From Xanthomonas maliensis (GTDB lineage Bacteria > Pseudomonadota > Gammaproteobacteria > Xanthomonadales > Xanthomonadaceae), in the NCBI RefSeq assembly GCF_009192945.1, contig NZ_NSET01000009.1:1-46552 (forward strand): DNA of 46,552 nt, given 5' to 3'. The position numbers and the translations under genes were made by a program. Under the pieces are notes generated by a model that was not told where the DNA came from, made no database searches, and saw only the letters and a program-made list of their open reading frames with translations. Below, in pieces: positions 33,558 through 41,365 of this stretch (the first letter of the stretch is position 1; each line of letters starts with the position of its first letter).

Positions 33558-35324
33558 TCAGAAGTCGGTTTGCGCGGTCCGCATCACCGGGTACAGGCGA
33601 TAGCGCTCGTCCCAGGCCGGGTGCAGACGGTAGAAGAAGTCCAGCCGCGCCTTGGGATCGGCGGCGAAGCTGGCGTCGCTGGCCAGCCGTTGCTCGAATT
33701 GCGCCTTCAGTACCGGATCGCGCGCGAGCATGTCTTGCGCCACTTCCTCGGCAACGTAGTCTTCCATGTATCCCTTGCGCTCGAAGGCGGTGTTGAAGAA
33801 ACCCCATTGCAGCAATGAGTCCGGCGCCTGCGGTTCGAGCAGCGCCATCAGCAGGCGGGCCTTGGGTTGGGCGATCGGAACGAACAACGCACCGGCGCGC
33901 ACCGAGCGGGTTTCCGCACGCCATTGTCCAGTGACCTCCAGGCCTTGATGGCTCTCGTTGGATTGCGCAGCGAAGCGTGCGCTGTCGGCACGGAAGGTCT
34001 GCACCGCGCGATCGCCAGTGCTGGACACGATCTGGAAACGCACGCCGTGCAGGCGCAGCTTGTCGGCGACCAAGGCGGCTTGTGCGGCAGGGACCAGATA
34101 ACCGCCTTGCGGTGCCTCGACGACGACGTCGGCGACGATCTGATCGCGTAGCGGCACGTTCCACACCTGTGGAGTGTTCTCGTCGTAACGGGTCATCAGT
34201 GCCCCGGAAATCGGCGATGGCGTGCGTGTATAGGCGTAACCACGGAAGGCGATCGTGTGTGCGGCCGGGCCAGTGGTGTACCTCAGCGGTTCCGCTCGGC
34301 CGCCGAGTGCGCTGGCACGGCTGTCGGCCGCCAGCGCGTCAGCGCGCCATTGAGCGCCGTGGCGTGCGGTCTGCTGCAGCACCGAGACGATGCTGTTGCG
34401 GGTGATCCGCACCCGCACCGGATAGGGCTTCCACGAATGGGTCTCCACCAGCATGCCGAAACGATTGCGCAGCAGGAAATAGCCATGCGAAAAGCGCGGT
34501 GGCGAGACTGCGTCGGCGAAACCGGAACTGGGGTCGTCCTCGCGCTCGAAGGACGGATAAAACGGCAGCGGTAACGATCCTTGCTTGCGCAGGTCGGCGA
34601 TCACCGCGTCGCGCCAACGGGTGCCATCGCCGCGCAGTGCGGTATCGCCGGCATGCACCGGCTCGACCTGTATCGAGATGTCATGTTCGAACTTGGCGCC
34701 ATCGGTGACGTGCAGGTCCACGGTCATCAGTGGGTCCCACTGCTGCACCAGCCGCAGCATCGCCTGCATCTCCGGGGCGTCGGCCTTGAGATAGTCGCGG
34801 TTGAGGTTGAGGTTCTGTGCGGTGGCGCGCCAGCCCATTTGCTCGGGGCCGCGTTGGTTGGGGCGATTCCACGCGCCGAAGCGCTCGTGGCCATCGATGT
34901 TGAAGACCGGCACGAACACCCACACCAGTTTGTCGAGCACGCCCTTGCCGGCGGTGCCGTCGAGCAGTTCGCGCAGCGCCAGGAAGCCGGCATCCTTGCC
35001 ATCGATCTCGCCGGCGTGGATGCCGCCTTGCACCAGCACCACCGGCAGCTTGCGCTGTGCCGCGCTGTCGGCATCGAGGGCGCCGCTGGTGGAGACGACC
35101 AGGGCCTTCATCGGCCGTCCTTCCGGGGTGGTGCCGAAGTCGATGCAGCGCACTGCCTGCGGATAGCGCAGGGCGAAGGCGTCGCACAGGGCGATCACTT
35201 CGTCGTAGCGTCCGGTCTGCCGGTAGCCGCTGCATTCGGCCTCGGTGGTCAGCGCGGCGGCGCTTGCGGCGAGCGGGGCACAGGTCAACAGCAGGCTCAG
35301 GGCCAGGCGCGCGAAGCGGGGCAT
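33558..35324 (-). CDS. Exported M14 zinc carboxypeptidase
   Basis: A 588-residue peptidase that would trim C-terminal residues from peptides in the periplasm or outside. The signal peptide is MPRFARLALSLLLTCAPLAASA. The M14 zinc ligands are His103 and Glu106 (GGIHAGEIDGKDAG), followed by NLNRDYLKADAPEM and the third ligand His in TVDLHVTDG. A long C-terminal half of about 250 residues (from GRAEPLRYTT on) is extra to the catalytic domain and ends in an Arg/Tyr-rich stretch. ATG 35324 is chosen for the signal peptide; its ribosome site is weak. It precedes the GH3 gene and is divergent from the POT transporter. Confidence 0.9.
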   Translation of the reverse strand: MPRFARLALSLLLTCAPLAASAAALTTEAECSGYRQTGRYDEVIALCDAFALRYPQAVRCIDFGTTPEGRPMKALVVSTSGALDADSAAQRKLPVVLVQGGIHAGEIDGKDAGFLALRELLDGTAGKGVLDKLVWVFVPVFNIDGHERFGAWNRPNQRGPEQMGWRATAQNLNLNRDYLKADAPEMQAMLRLVQQWDPLMTVDLHVTDGAKFEHDISIQVEPVHAGDTALRGDGTRWRDAVIADLRKQGSLPLPFYPSFEREDDPSSGFADAVSPPRFSHGYFLLRNRFGMLVETHSWKPYPVRVRITRNSIVSVLQQTARHGAQWRADALAADSRASALGGRAEPLRYTTGPAAHTIAFRGYAYTRTPSPISGALMTRYDENTPQVWNVPLRDQIVADVVVEAPQGGYLVPAAQAALVADKLRLHGVRFQIVSSTGDRAVQTFRADSARFAAQSNESHQGLEVTGQWRAETRSVRAGALFVPIAQPKARLLMALLEPQAPDSLLQWGFFNTAFERKGYMEDYVAEEVAQDMLARDPVLKAQFEQRLASDASFAADPKARLDFFYRLHPAWDERYRLYPVMRTAQTDF

Positions 35325-35346
35325 CCAGCGGGTCCGATAGTCCAGA

Positions 35347-35354
35347 AAACGTTT
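35347..35354. promoter_or_regulatory. AAACGTTT palindrome upstream of M14 gene
   Basis: An 8-bp perfect palindrome 23-30 bases before the M14 ATG, identical to the one at the GH3 gene start. It could be a repressor operator shared by the two genes. The evidence is only the repeated octamer and its placement. Confidence 0.25.
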
Positions 35355-35509
35355 GCAATGTAGCCGAGCTGGCTGCACTCGCCAATCTGCACTGCGACAT
35401 CGGCAGGCGTCCGCTGCCGCCGGCGTTGCCGCTTTGGCCAGGCGTGTGATGGCGGTCGACCCACGCGCGCCGGTAGGATAGGGCGGTCTCCTGCTCGACC
35501 GGACTGCCT

Positions 35510-37069
35510 TTGACGCCCCCTCTCCAACCGGCCGCCGCTGCGCGCCTACCGCGCCAGATCCCCTTCATCATCGGCAACGAGGCCTGCGAGCGCTTCAGCT
35601 TCTACGGGATGCGCAACATCCTGGTGCAGTTCCTGATCACCTCGCTGCTGCTGCAGGAAGTCGGCCAGTCCGGCCGCGAAGGCGAGGCCAAGCACATCCT
35701 GCACAGCTTCATGATCGGGGTGTACTTCTTTCCCCTGCTCGGCGGGTGGTTGGCCGATCGCTTCTTCGGCAAGTACCGCACCATCCTGTGGTTTTCGCTG
35801 ATCTACTGCGCCGGCCATGCCTGCCTGGCGCTGTTCGAGGACAGCCGCAGCGGGTTCTTCGTGGGGCTGGGCTTGATCGCGTTCGGCGCCGGCGGGATCA
35901 AGCCGCTGGTGGCGTCCTTCATGGGCGATCAGTTCGACCAGAGCAACAAGCACCGGGCCAAGGTGGTGTTCGACGCCTTTTATTGGATCATCAATTTCGG
36001 CTCGCTATTCGCCTCGCTGCTGATCCCGCTGGCGCTGAAGAATCTCGGGCCGGCGTGGGCGTTCGGGATTCCCGGCATCCTGATGTTCGTGGCCACGCTG
36101 GTGTTCTGGCTGGGGCGCCACCGCTATGTGATGGTGCCGCCGCCGCCGGACGACCCGCATGCCTTCGGCAAGGTCGTGCGTACCGCACTGCTGAGCCACG
36201 CGCCTGGGCAGGGCCGTCCGGGTTTGGCGCTGGCGGGCGCGTCGGTGCTGCTGGCGCTGGCCTGCCTGGCACTGGTTGCGCAGCTTGGCGTGGTCGTCTG
36301 CCTGTGCATTGCGCTGGTGCTGGTGCTGGCTGGCGTCGGCGGAGGCGCCTGGTGGCAGCTGGAGCGTGCGCGTCGGCAGCACCCGGATGTGGCGGTGGAG
36401 GGCGTGCGCTCGCTGCTGCGCGTGCTGGTGATCTTCGCCCTGGTCACGCCGTTCTTCTCGCTGTTCGACCAGAAGGCCTCGACCTGGGTCTTGCAGGGGC
36501 GGGAGATGGCGATGCCTGCCTGGTTCACCGCCTCGCAGATGCAGGCCTTGAATCCGGCGCTGGTGATGCTGTCGATTCCATTCAACAACCTGGTGCTGTA
36601 TCCGCTGCTGCGGCGGGCCGGCTGGGAGCCGACGCCGCTGCGCCGCATGACCTGCGGCATCGCCTTCAGTGGGCTGGCCTGGATCGCGGTGGGCACCCTC
36701 CAGGTGACCATGGATGGCGGCACGCCGATGCACATCGCCTGGCAGATCCTGCCCTATGCGCTGCTCACCTTCGGCGAGGTACTGGTGTCGGCGACCGGCA
36801 TCGAGTTCGCCTACAGCCAGGCGCCGGCATCGATGAAGGGCGTGGTGATGAGTTTCTGGTACCTGACCACGACCGTCGGCAACCTCTGGGTACTGCTGTC
36901 CAACCTGGCCGTGCGCAACGAGGTGGTCACCGGCCACATCGCCGTCACCGGCCTGAGCGAGGCCGCGTTCCTGATGTTCTTCTTCGCCGGTTTCGCCCTG
37001 CTGGCCGCGCTGGCGTTCGGGCTCTACGCCCGCCGCTACCGCATGGTCGACCATTACCGCACAGCCTGA
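35510..37069 (+). CDS. POT/PTR2-family proton-coupled peptide transporter
   Basis: A 519-residue inner-membrane symporter for di- and tripeptides. The family signature ExxERFxxYG is at about residues 24-33 (EACERFSFYGMR), followed by GGWLADRFFGKYRTI and the PTR2 motif FDAFYWIINFGS. Twelve or more hydrophobic segments follow, including two extra central helices (about 225-280). It starts with TTG (35510): no ATG or GTG in frame precedes the essential ExxERF motif, and the next ATG would delete it. Its stop is 8 bases before the rhomboid gene. Together with the M14 and M3 peptidases it suggests peptide scavenging. Confidence 0.92.
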   Translation: MTPPLQPAAAARLPRQIPFIIGNEACERFSFYGMRNILVQFLITSLLLQEVGQSGREGEAKHILHSFMIGVYFFPLLGGWLADRFFGKYRTILWFSLIYCAGHACLALFEDSRSGFFVGLGLIAFGAGGIKPLVASFMGDQFDQSNKHRAKVVFDAFYWIINFGSLFASLLIPLALKNLGPAWAFGIPGILMFVATLVFWLGRHRYVMVPPPPDDPHAFGKVVRTALLSHAPGQGRPGLALAGASVLLALACLALVAQLGVVVCLCIALVLVLAGVGGGAWWQLERARRQHPDVAVEGVRSLLRVLVIFALVTPFFSLFDQKASTWVLQGREMAMPAWFTASQMQALNPALVMLSIPFNNLVLYPLLRRAGWEPTPLRRMTCGIAFSGLAWIAVGTLQVTMDGGTPMHIAWQILPYALLTFGEVLVSATGIEFAYSQAPASMKGVVMSFWYLTTTVGNLWVLLSNLAVRNEVVTGHIAVTGLSEAAFLMFFFAGFALLAALAFGLYARRYRMVDHYRTA

Positions 37070-37077
37070 CCCAACGC

Positions 37078-37695
37078 ATGATCACCATCGTCCTTATCGC
37101 CATCACTGCCATCGTCTCCTGGATGGCGTTCAACAACCGCAAGCTGGCAGACCGGCTGGTGCTGTGGCCGCCGGCCATCGATCGCCACCGTCAGTACGAT
37201 CGCCTGGTGGCGTATGGCTTCATCCACGCCGATCTGGGGCACCTGATCTTCAACATGGTGACGCTGTTCTTCTTCGGCCGCTACATCGAAGGGGTCATGG
37301 CCGACCTGACCGGCACGGTGCTGACCTATCCGTTGTTCTATCTGGGTGCGCTGGTGGTGTCGATCCTGCCCAGCTATCTGAAGAACCAGAAGAACCCCAA
37401 TTACATGAGCCTGGGAGCGTCCGGTGCGGTGTCGGCGGTGCTGTTCGCCTTCATCCTGCTGCAGCCCTGGAGCATCATCCTGGTGCTGTTCGTGCCGATG
37501 CCGGCGATCCTGTACGCGGTGTTCTACGTCGGCTACAGCATTTGGATGGACAAGCGCGGCGGCGACAACATCAACCACAGCGCGCACCTGGCCGGCGCGG
37601 CGTTCGGCGTGATGTTCATGCTGTTCATGGAGCCGCGCGTGCTGCAGGTGTTCCTGCAGCAACTGGCCAATCCACGGTTCGGCCTGGGCGGGTGA
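37078..37695 (+). CDS. Rhomboid-family intramembrane serine protease
   Basis: A 205-residue integral membrane protease. The conserved loop FIHADLGHLIFNMVTLFFFG (49-67) has the family His and Asn. The nucleophile is Ser115 in the GASG motif, and the catalytic His is His170 (HSAHLAG). About six transmembrane helices are visible, so it is a minimal rhomboid. Substrates are unknown. The gene is 8 bases after the POT gene, and the two may be co-transcribed. A hairpin follows its stop. Confidence 0.92.
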   Translation: MITIVLIAITAIVSWMAFNNRKLADRLVLWPPAIDRHRQYDRLVAYGFIHADLGHLIFNMVTLFFFGRYIEGVMADLTGTVLTYPLFYLGALVVSILPSYLKNQKNPNYMSLGASGAVSAVLFAFILLQPWSIILVLFVPMPAILYAVFYVGYSIWMDKRGGDNINHSAHLAGAAFGVMFMLFMEPRVLQVFLQQLANPRFGLGG

Positions 37696-37711
37696 TCGGC
37701 CTGTAGGCTGG

Positions 37712-37738
37712 CGTCGGGCGCTGTCGAGCAGCCCGACG
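37712..37738 (+). terminator. Hairpin after the rhomboid gene
   Basis: CGTCGGGC (37712-37719) and GCCCGACG (37731-37738) form an 8-bp stem that can extend inside with GCT/AGC around a GTCG loop. It lies 17 bases after the stop codon. No uninterrupted T-tract follows, so termination is likely but not certain. Confidence 0.5.
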
Positions 37739-37768
37739 GCGGTGCGTTTCGGCAAGTGCGGCGCTCGC

Positions 37769-37954
37769 TCAGGCGGCGTCGCGCGACGGCTCGCTCGTCA
37801 TGGCGCCGTAGGCCTGCTGCAGGCGCTGATACACGGTGTCGTTGAGCTGCGCGAACGCCTGGCCATCGGTCTGGCCGCTGATGGCGTATTGCAGCAGGTC
37901 CTCCAGCATCATGCTTTCGGTGTCCGCGGGGGTGGCTGAGGCGTCGATGTTCAT
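37769..37954 (-). CDS. Small hypothetical protein (61 aa)
   Basis: A short acidic, helix-prone ORF (SMMLEDLLQYAISGQTDGQAFAQLNDTVYQRLQQAYG) with GGAG 8 bases before its ATG. There is no signal peptide, membrane helix or cysteine. It is convergent with the rhomboid gene and stands alone. I do not recognise it. The good ribosome site and balanced composition make it a likely real gene. Confidence 0.55.
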   Translation of the reverse strand: MNIDASATPADTESMMLEDLLQYAISGQTDGQAFAQLNDTVYQRLQQAYGAMTSEPSRDAA

Positions 37955-38142
37955 GGCGTTGGCTCCGGGCAAAGGACGAAGGTGGCGCCTTGGCCGATGG
38001 CCGCCGACGACTCCCTTCGCGACGGGTATCGGCGCCGCTGCGCGCAACTTGAGCGCGCCCCTGCCTGCTTGTGCACGCGGTCACAACTGCGGCTTCACGC
38101 AGGTCGCGCGCTGGGCTGGTCAGAATTCCGCGCAGTAAGGCA

Positions 38143-39129
38143 ATGGGGTACGGAATGCAGGCGGGAAATGCGAGATGGCAGCGCTTGAGCTGGCCTGGTG
38201 GTGCAGTGCGACCCATCGACTGGCCGACGACGGCGCTAGCGCCGGGAGCGGGCAGGTATGCTATCAGTGGACGACTTCAGCTCCGTGCCCTGGCGCTTGG
38301 TGGATTGCTGTTGCTCGGCATGACCGGCTGCGGTCAGCGCAGCCCGCAGGCGGCCTCGCCAGGGGCGCCAGTCCAGGCCGCCGCGGAACCGACTCCGGTA
38401 GTGCCGGCCCCGGCCCCGGCTCCGGCCTCAGCGCCGACTGCCGTCGCCCCGTTGCGCGATGAGATCGAGCATGCGCCCAGCTATGTGATCGGGATCAGCT
38501 ACCCCCACAATGTGGAGCCATATCCGGGTCTGGTTGCCTTGCTGCACGGCTACGCGCAGGCCGCGCGTGCGGAGTTGATGCAAGCGGTGGCCGGGCTGGG
38601 CAACGATCGCCCGACCGCGCCGTACGAACTGTCGCTGGCGTTCGAGACCGTGGTACAGACCCCGGAGCTGATTGCGGTGGCTGCCGATGGCAGCCGCTAC
38701 ACCGGCGGTGCCCATGGCGAGCCGCTGGTGGCGCGATTTGTCTGGCTGGTCAAGTCGCAGCAGCAATTGACCGCGGCTGCGCTGATTCCTGACCCGGCGG
38801 GCTGGCAGGCGATCGGGCAGGCGGCGGCCGCGCAGTTGCATGCCGCCGCGATGCAGCGCGCGGCCGCCGATCGCTTGCCTGCCGAGGAGCAGGCCGAGCA
38901 GGTCGCTTCCGCCGACCGGATGATTGCCGAAGGCACCGACGCGCAGGCGGACAATTTTTCGCAGTTCGTTCCGGTGCTCGATCCGCATGGACAGATCGCC
39001 GCACTCCGTTTCGTGTTTCCGCCCTACCAGGTCGGCCCGTACTCGGATGGCACGCAGATGGTGGAAGTCTCAAGTAAGATCATGCGACCTTGGATCGCAG
39101 CTGAATACGAACATCTTTTCGCACGCTGA
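38143..39129 (+). CDS. Lipoprotein with DUF3298/DUF4163-like domain
   Basis: A predicted outer- or inner-membrane lipoprotein. A hydrophobic stretch LRALALGGLLLLGMTGC gives a lipobox (MTGC), followed by an Ala/Pro linker and a C-terminal domain (about 130-325) containing YTGGAHGEP and VFPPYQVGPYSDG, the pattern of DUF4163/DUF3298 proteins such as RsiV-like and PdaC-like modules. The start is uncertain: in-frame ATGs at 38143 and 38155 leave an unusually long n-region of over 45 residues before the signal core, and no ATG lies nearer. A rare start codon close to the core is possible. Function is unknown. Confidence 0.7.
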   Translation: MGYGMQAGNARWQRLSWPGGAVRPIDWPTTALAPGAGRYAISGRLQLRALALGGLLLLGMTGCGQRSPQAASPGAPVQAAAEPTPVVPAPAPAPASAPTAVAPLRDEIEHAPSYVIGISYPHNVEPYPGLVALLHGYAQAARAELMQAVAGLGNDRPTAPYELSLAFETVVQTPELIAVAADGSRYTGGAHGEPLVARFVWLVKSQQQLTAAALIPDPAGWQAIGQAAAAQLHAAAMQRAAADRLPAEEQAEQVASADRMIAEGTDAQADNFSQFVPVLDPHGQIAALRFVFPPYQVGPYSDGTQMVEVSSKIMRPWIAAEYEHLFAR

Positions 39130-39155
39130 AAGGTCGCGGACGGTATCGATATGTT

Positions 39156-39174
39156 TGAATGAGTCGACCGTTCA
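39156..39174. promoter_or_regulatory. Imperfect inverted repeat before the second MarR gene
   Basis: TGAATG (39156-39161) and CGTTCA (39169-39174) are inverted with one mismatch around a 7-base spacer, 22 bases upstream of the marR ATG. It may be an autoregulatory operator. Confidence 0.3.
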
Positions 39175-39195
39175 GTAGGCTTTTCAGCAGGTGCT

Positions 39196-39696
39196 ATGGG
39201 TAGTTTCGACACAACCGCTAGCCGCGTGGATCACACATGCCAACGCTATCCGGATTTTCCGCGTGAGCCTGCCGTCCTGGTGCGTCTCATCAAACATCTC
39301 CACAAGCGCCTGCATACCCATGCCTGCGTCAAGTTGAAGTCCTATGGGATCAGTCCGCCCGAATACGACATCCTGATGATGTTGTACGGCACGCCCACGC
39401 AATCGATCACTCCGACAGAAGTGGCCGAAGCGGCCAGCGAAAAGCCGGCCAACATTACGCGGCTGACAGATCAGTTATGTGAGAAGGGACTGATTGGGCG
39501 CGCCACCAGTGCCGAGGATCGTCGCAAGATCACCTTGACGCTATTGCCCGCTGGCCTGGCGTTGATCGAGCGTATGCTGCCGGACGCGCGCGATCTGCTG
39601 ATGGCGCAGGTGGCCGAGATCGGCGAAGCCGAGCAGGTGCGACTGGAGAAGTTATTGAAGAAGATGCTTGCCGGGGTCGACGCCGTCGAGTTGTGA
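39196..39696 (+). CDS. MarR-family regulator (MprA/EmrR-like)
   Basis: A 166-residue winged-helix regulator. The N-terminus YPDFPREPAVLVRLIKHLHKRL resembles that of E. coli MprA (EmrR). The wHTH core is QSITPTEVAEAASEKPANITRLTDQLCEKGLIGRATSAEDRRKITLTLLPAG with the DRR wing. Despite the resemblance it is not next to an efflux operon here: the following 280 bases contain no gene and the next genes are on the other strand. Its targets are therefore unknown. AGGTG lies about 3-5 bases before the ATG. Confidence 0.88.
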   Translation: MGSFDTTASRVDHTCQRYPDFPREPAVLVRLIKHLHKRLHTHACVKLKSYGISPPEYDILMMLYGTPTQSITPTEVAEAASEKPANITRLTDQLCEKGLIGRATSAEDRRKITLTLLPAGLALIERMLPDARDLLMAQVAEIGEAEQVRLEKLLKKMLAGVDAVEL

Positions 39697-39961
39697 GTCG
39701 CGGTCCGGCACGCAGAAGCGCCCAACATGCCGCTGCGGATGGTTGACGGTAGGTGGTGTCGGCTCGCGCTCGGCAGCACGTGCCGTTCAAAGCGCGCTGG
39801 CGGTATTAGGGGGCTTGCGATAGCTGTGGGGTGCAGCAGCGCGCGCGTCATTGCCGATTGACGCACGACTGCCGCGTAGTGCGGGCTTTATCTTCGGGGT
39901 TGCAATGATGTCGGCGCGCCATCGCCGCGGTCGGAACCGGCTGGTCCTCGGAAACGCAATA

Positions 39962-39976
39962 CCGGCCGCCGGCCGG
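39962..39976 (-). terminator. Hairpin after the anti-sigma gene
   Basis: CCGGCC (39962-39967) and GGCCGG (39971-39976) form a 6-bp stem with a 3-base loop directly after the anti-sigma stop. On the minus strand it is followed by TATTGCGTTT, a broken T-tract. Confidence 0.4.
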
Positions 39977-39978
39977 GG

Positions 39979-40746
39979 TTAGCGCCAACCGCTGGCGCGG
40001 GCACGGCGTTCGCCAGCTGCGTCCAGTGCTTCGCCAGCGATGCGTGCATCCACTGCTTGCAGCACGGCGGCTGGCATCGCACTAGCGGCCATGCGCACGG
40101 CGTCGTCGGGCGCCGGTGCGGACTCGGCGGGCACCTGCAGTTCCACCCGCCAGCCAGCCTGGCGGCGACACGCCAGCCCGACCAGGCGAGCGTCGCGGGT
40201 GAAGGTGCGGCAATAGGCACCGCTGCGATCCTGGAAGCTCAGGCCCATCCGGATGCCGGCATGTTCGTCACCGGAGAGCGCCTGCTCCAGGGCGTACGCC
40301 AGCGTGCTGTCGGCGGCAGTGCCCTGGGTGTCGGCAAACTCCACGGGTGCGGACGGTGAGGGTGGAGCGGGATGGCGCGCGACCCACAACCCGAGCAGCA
40401 CGGCCGCGGCCAGCGCCGCCGGTCGCAGCCAACGCCGGCGTGCATGTTTTCCAGGTGCGATGTGCGACGCCGTTGCCGTGGTGGGAATCGCGGCGCTCGG
40501 TGCTGCGGTGACCGCGTCTGGTGCCTGCGGCCGTGCGCGTGCGGCGGCCAACAGCGGTGCGGGCACCGGTTCTTCCAGGATCGGCGCGAAGCCTGCACGC
40601 AAGCGCGTCTGCAATCGGCGCAGCCGCTGCAATGCCAGTGCCAATTGTGGATCGGCCGCTACCGCGGCCTCGATCTGTGCGGCCTGTGCGGCATCCAGCT
40701 CGCCGTCGGCGTAGGCCTGCAAGGTGGATTCGTCGATGCGGGTCAT
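39979..40746 (-). CDS. Transmembrane anti-sigma factor
   Basis: A 255-residue single-pass inner-membrane protein that would sequester the ECF sigma factor encoded just upstream. The N-terminal cytoplasmic part has the anti-sigma pattern LQAYADGELDAAQAAQIEAAVAADP but lacks the His-x3-Cys-x2-Cys zinc motif of ZAS proteins. One transmembrane helix (about 107-123, WLRPAALAAAVLLGLWVA) leads to a periplasmic domain of about 130 residues with two Cys (AYCRTF, GLACRR) that could form a disulfide. Its start overlaps the sigma stop (ATGA) and GGAGA lies 8 bases upstream. Confidence 0.85.
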   Translation of the reverse strand: MTRIDESTLQAYADGELDAAQAAQIEAAVAADPQLALALQRLRRLQTRLRAGFAPILEEPVPAPLLAAARARPQAPDAVTAAPSAAIPTTATASHIAPGKHARRRWLRPAALAAAVLLGLWVARHPAPPSPSAPVEFADTQGTAADSTLAYALEQALSGDEHAGIRMGLSFQDRSGAYCRTFTRDARLVGLACRRQAGWRVELQVPAESAPAPDDAVRMAASAMPAAVLQAVDARIAGEALDAAGERRARASGWR

Positions 40747-41240
40747 GGGGGCATCTCCAGGAGCGCCTGCAAGGCCTCGCGTCCGCGTGCGAGGCGGCTG
40801 GTGAGGGTGCCGATCGGGATCTCCAGAACCGCCGCGGCATCTTTGTAGGACAAGCCTTCGATCAGAACCAGCGCAATGGCCAGACGCTGCTCTTCGGGCA
40901 AGCCGGCCATCGCCGCCTGGACGGCGATCCAGTCCTGTTGCCGCTCCATCGGCGTGTCGCCGACCCGTTCGCCTTCTTCGGCATCGGCGAACAGACTGCG
41001 TCGTCGCTGCCGCGCGCGGATCTCGTCGATCCAGGCGTGGCGGATGATGCCAAACAGCCAATGTTGCAGCGGCGTGTCCGGTCGCCATTGCGCGGCATGC
41101 CGCAGGGCGCGTTCGATCGCAGCCTGCAGCAGGTCGTCGGCATCGGCCGGATGGCCGGCAACAGCACGGGCGAAGCGCCGCAATCGCGGCAGCAGGGCGC
41201 AGATACCGTCGCCGACGGCGACCTTGGGATCGGGCTGCAT
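40743..41240 (-). CDS. ECF-family RNA polymerase sigma factor
   Basis: A 165-residue group 4 sigma factor. Region 2 (about 16-80) contains DADDLLQAAIERALRHA and LQHWLFGIIRHAWIDEIRAR, which melt and recognise the -10. Region 4 (about 107-160) contains LPEEQRLAIALVLIEGLSYKDAAAVLEIPIGTLTSRLARGREAL for -35 recognition. Start ATG 41240 gives the standard length; no good ribosome site is seen and longer starts reach to about 41300. It is co-transcribed with its anti-sigma and is divergent from a secreted subtilase. The signal it answers is unknown. Confidence 0.9.
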   Translation of the reverse strand: MQPDPKVAVGDGICALLPRLRRFARAVAGHPADADDLLQAAIERALRHAAQWRPDTPLQHWLFGIIRHAWIDEIRARQRRRSLFADAEEGERVGDTPMERQQDWIAVQAAMAGLPEEQRLAIALVLIEGLSYKDAAAVLEIPIGTLTSRLARGREALQALLEMPP

Positions 41241-41365
41241 GTCAGGGAAGACGTTTGGGAGGGCGGGTTTCTTCCATTGCCGCTGCGCGTCGTTCACGGC
41301 GCGTCGCGGCGGCTGAATTAGTGTGGCACGCGCTTGCAACGGCGAGCGATGCATGGGGCGACGCG

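Noticed and set aside
39697..39978. Possible small RNA or remnant gene after the second marR
   Set aside because: No ORF with a ribosome site, no promoter-terminator pair for an sRNA; only the hairpin near the anti-sigma stop is visible.
41324..41338. Sigma-54-like TGGCAC...TTGC upstream of the subtilase gene
   Set aside because: The GG and GC are separated by 9 bases, not the obligatory 10. One-base changes in this spacing abolish RpoN promoters, so it is noted only as a near match.
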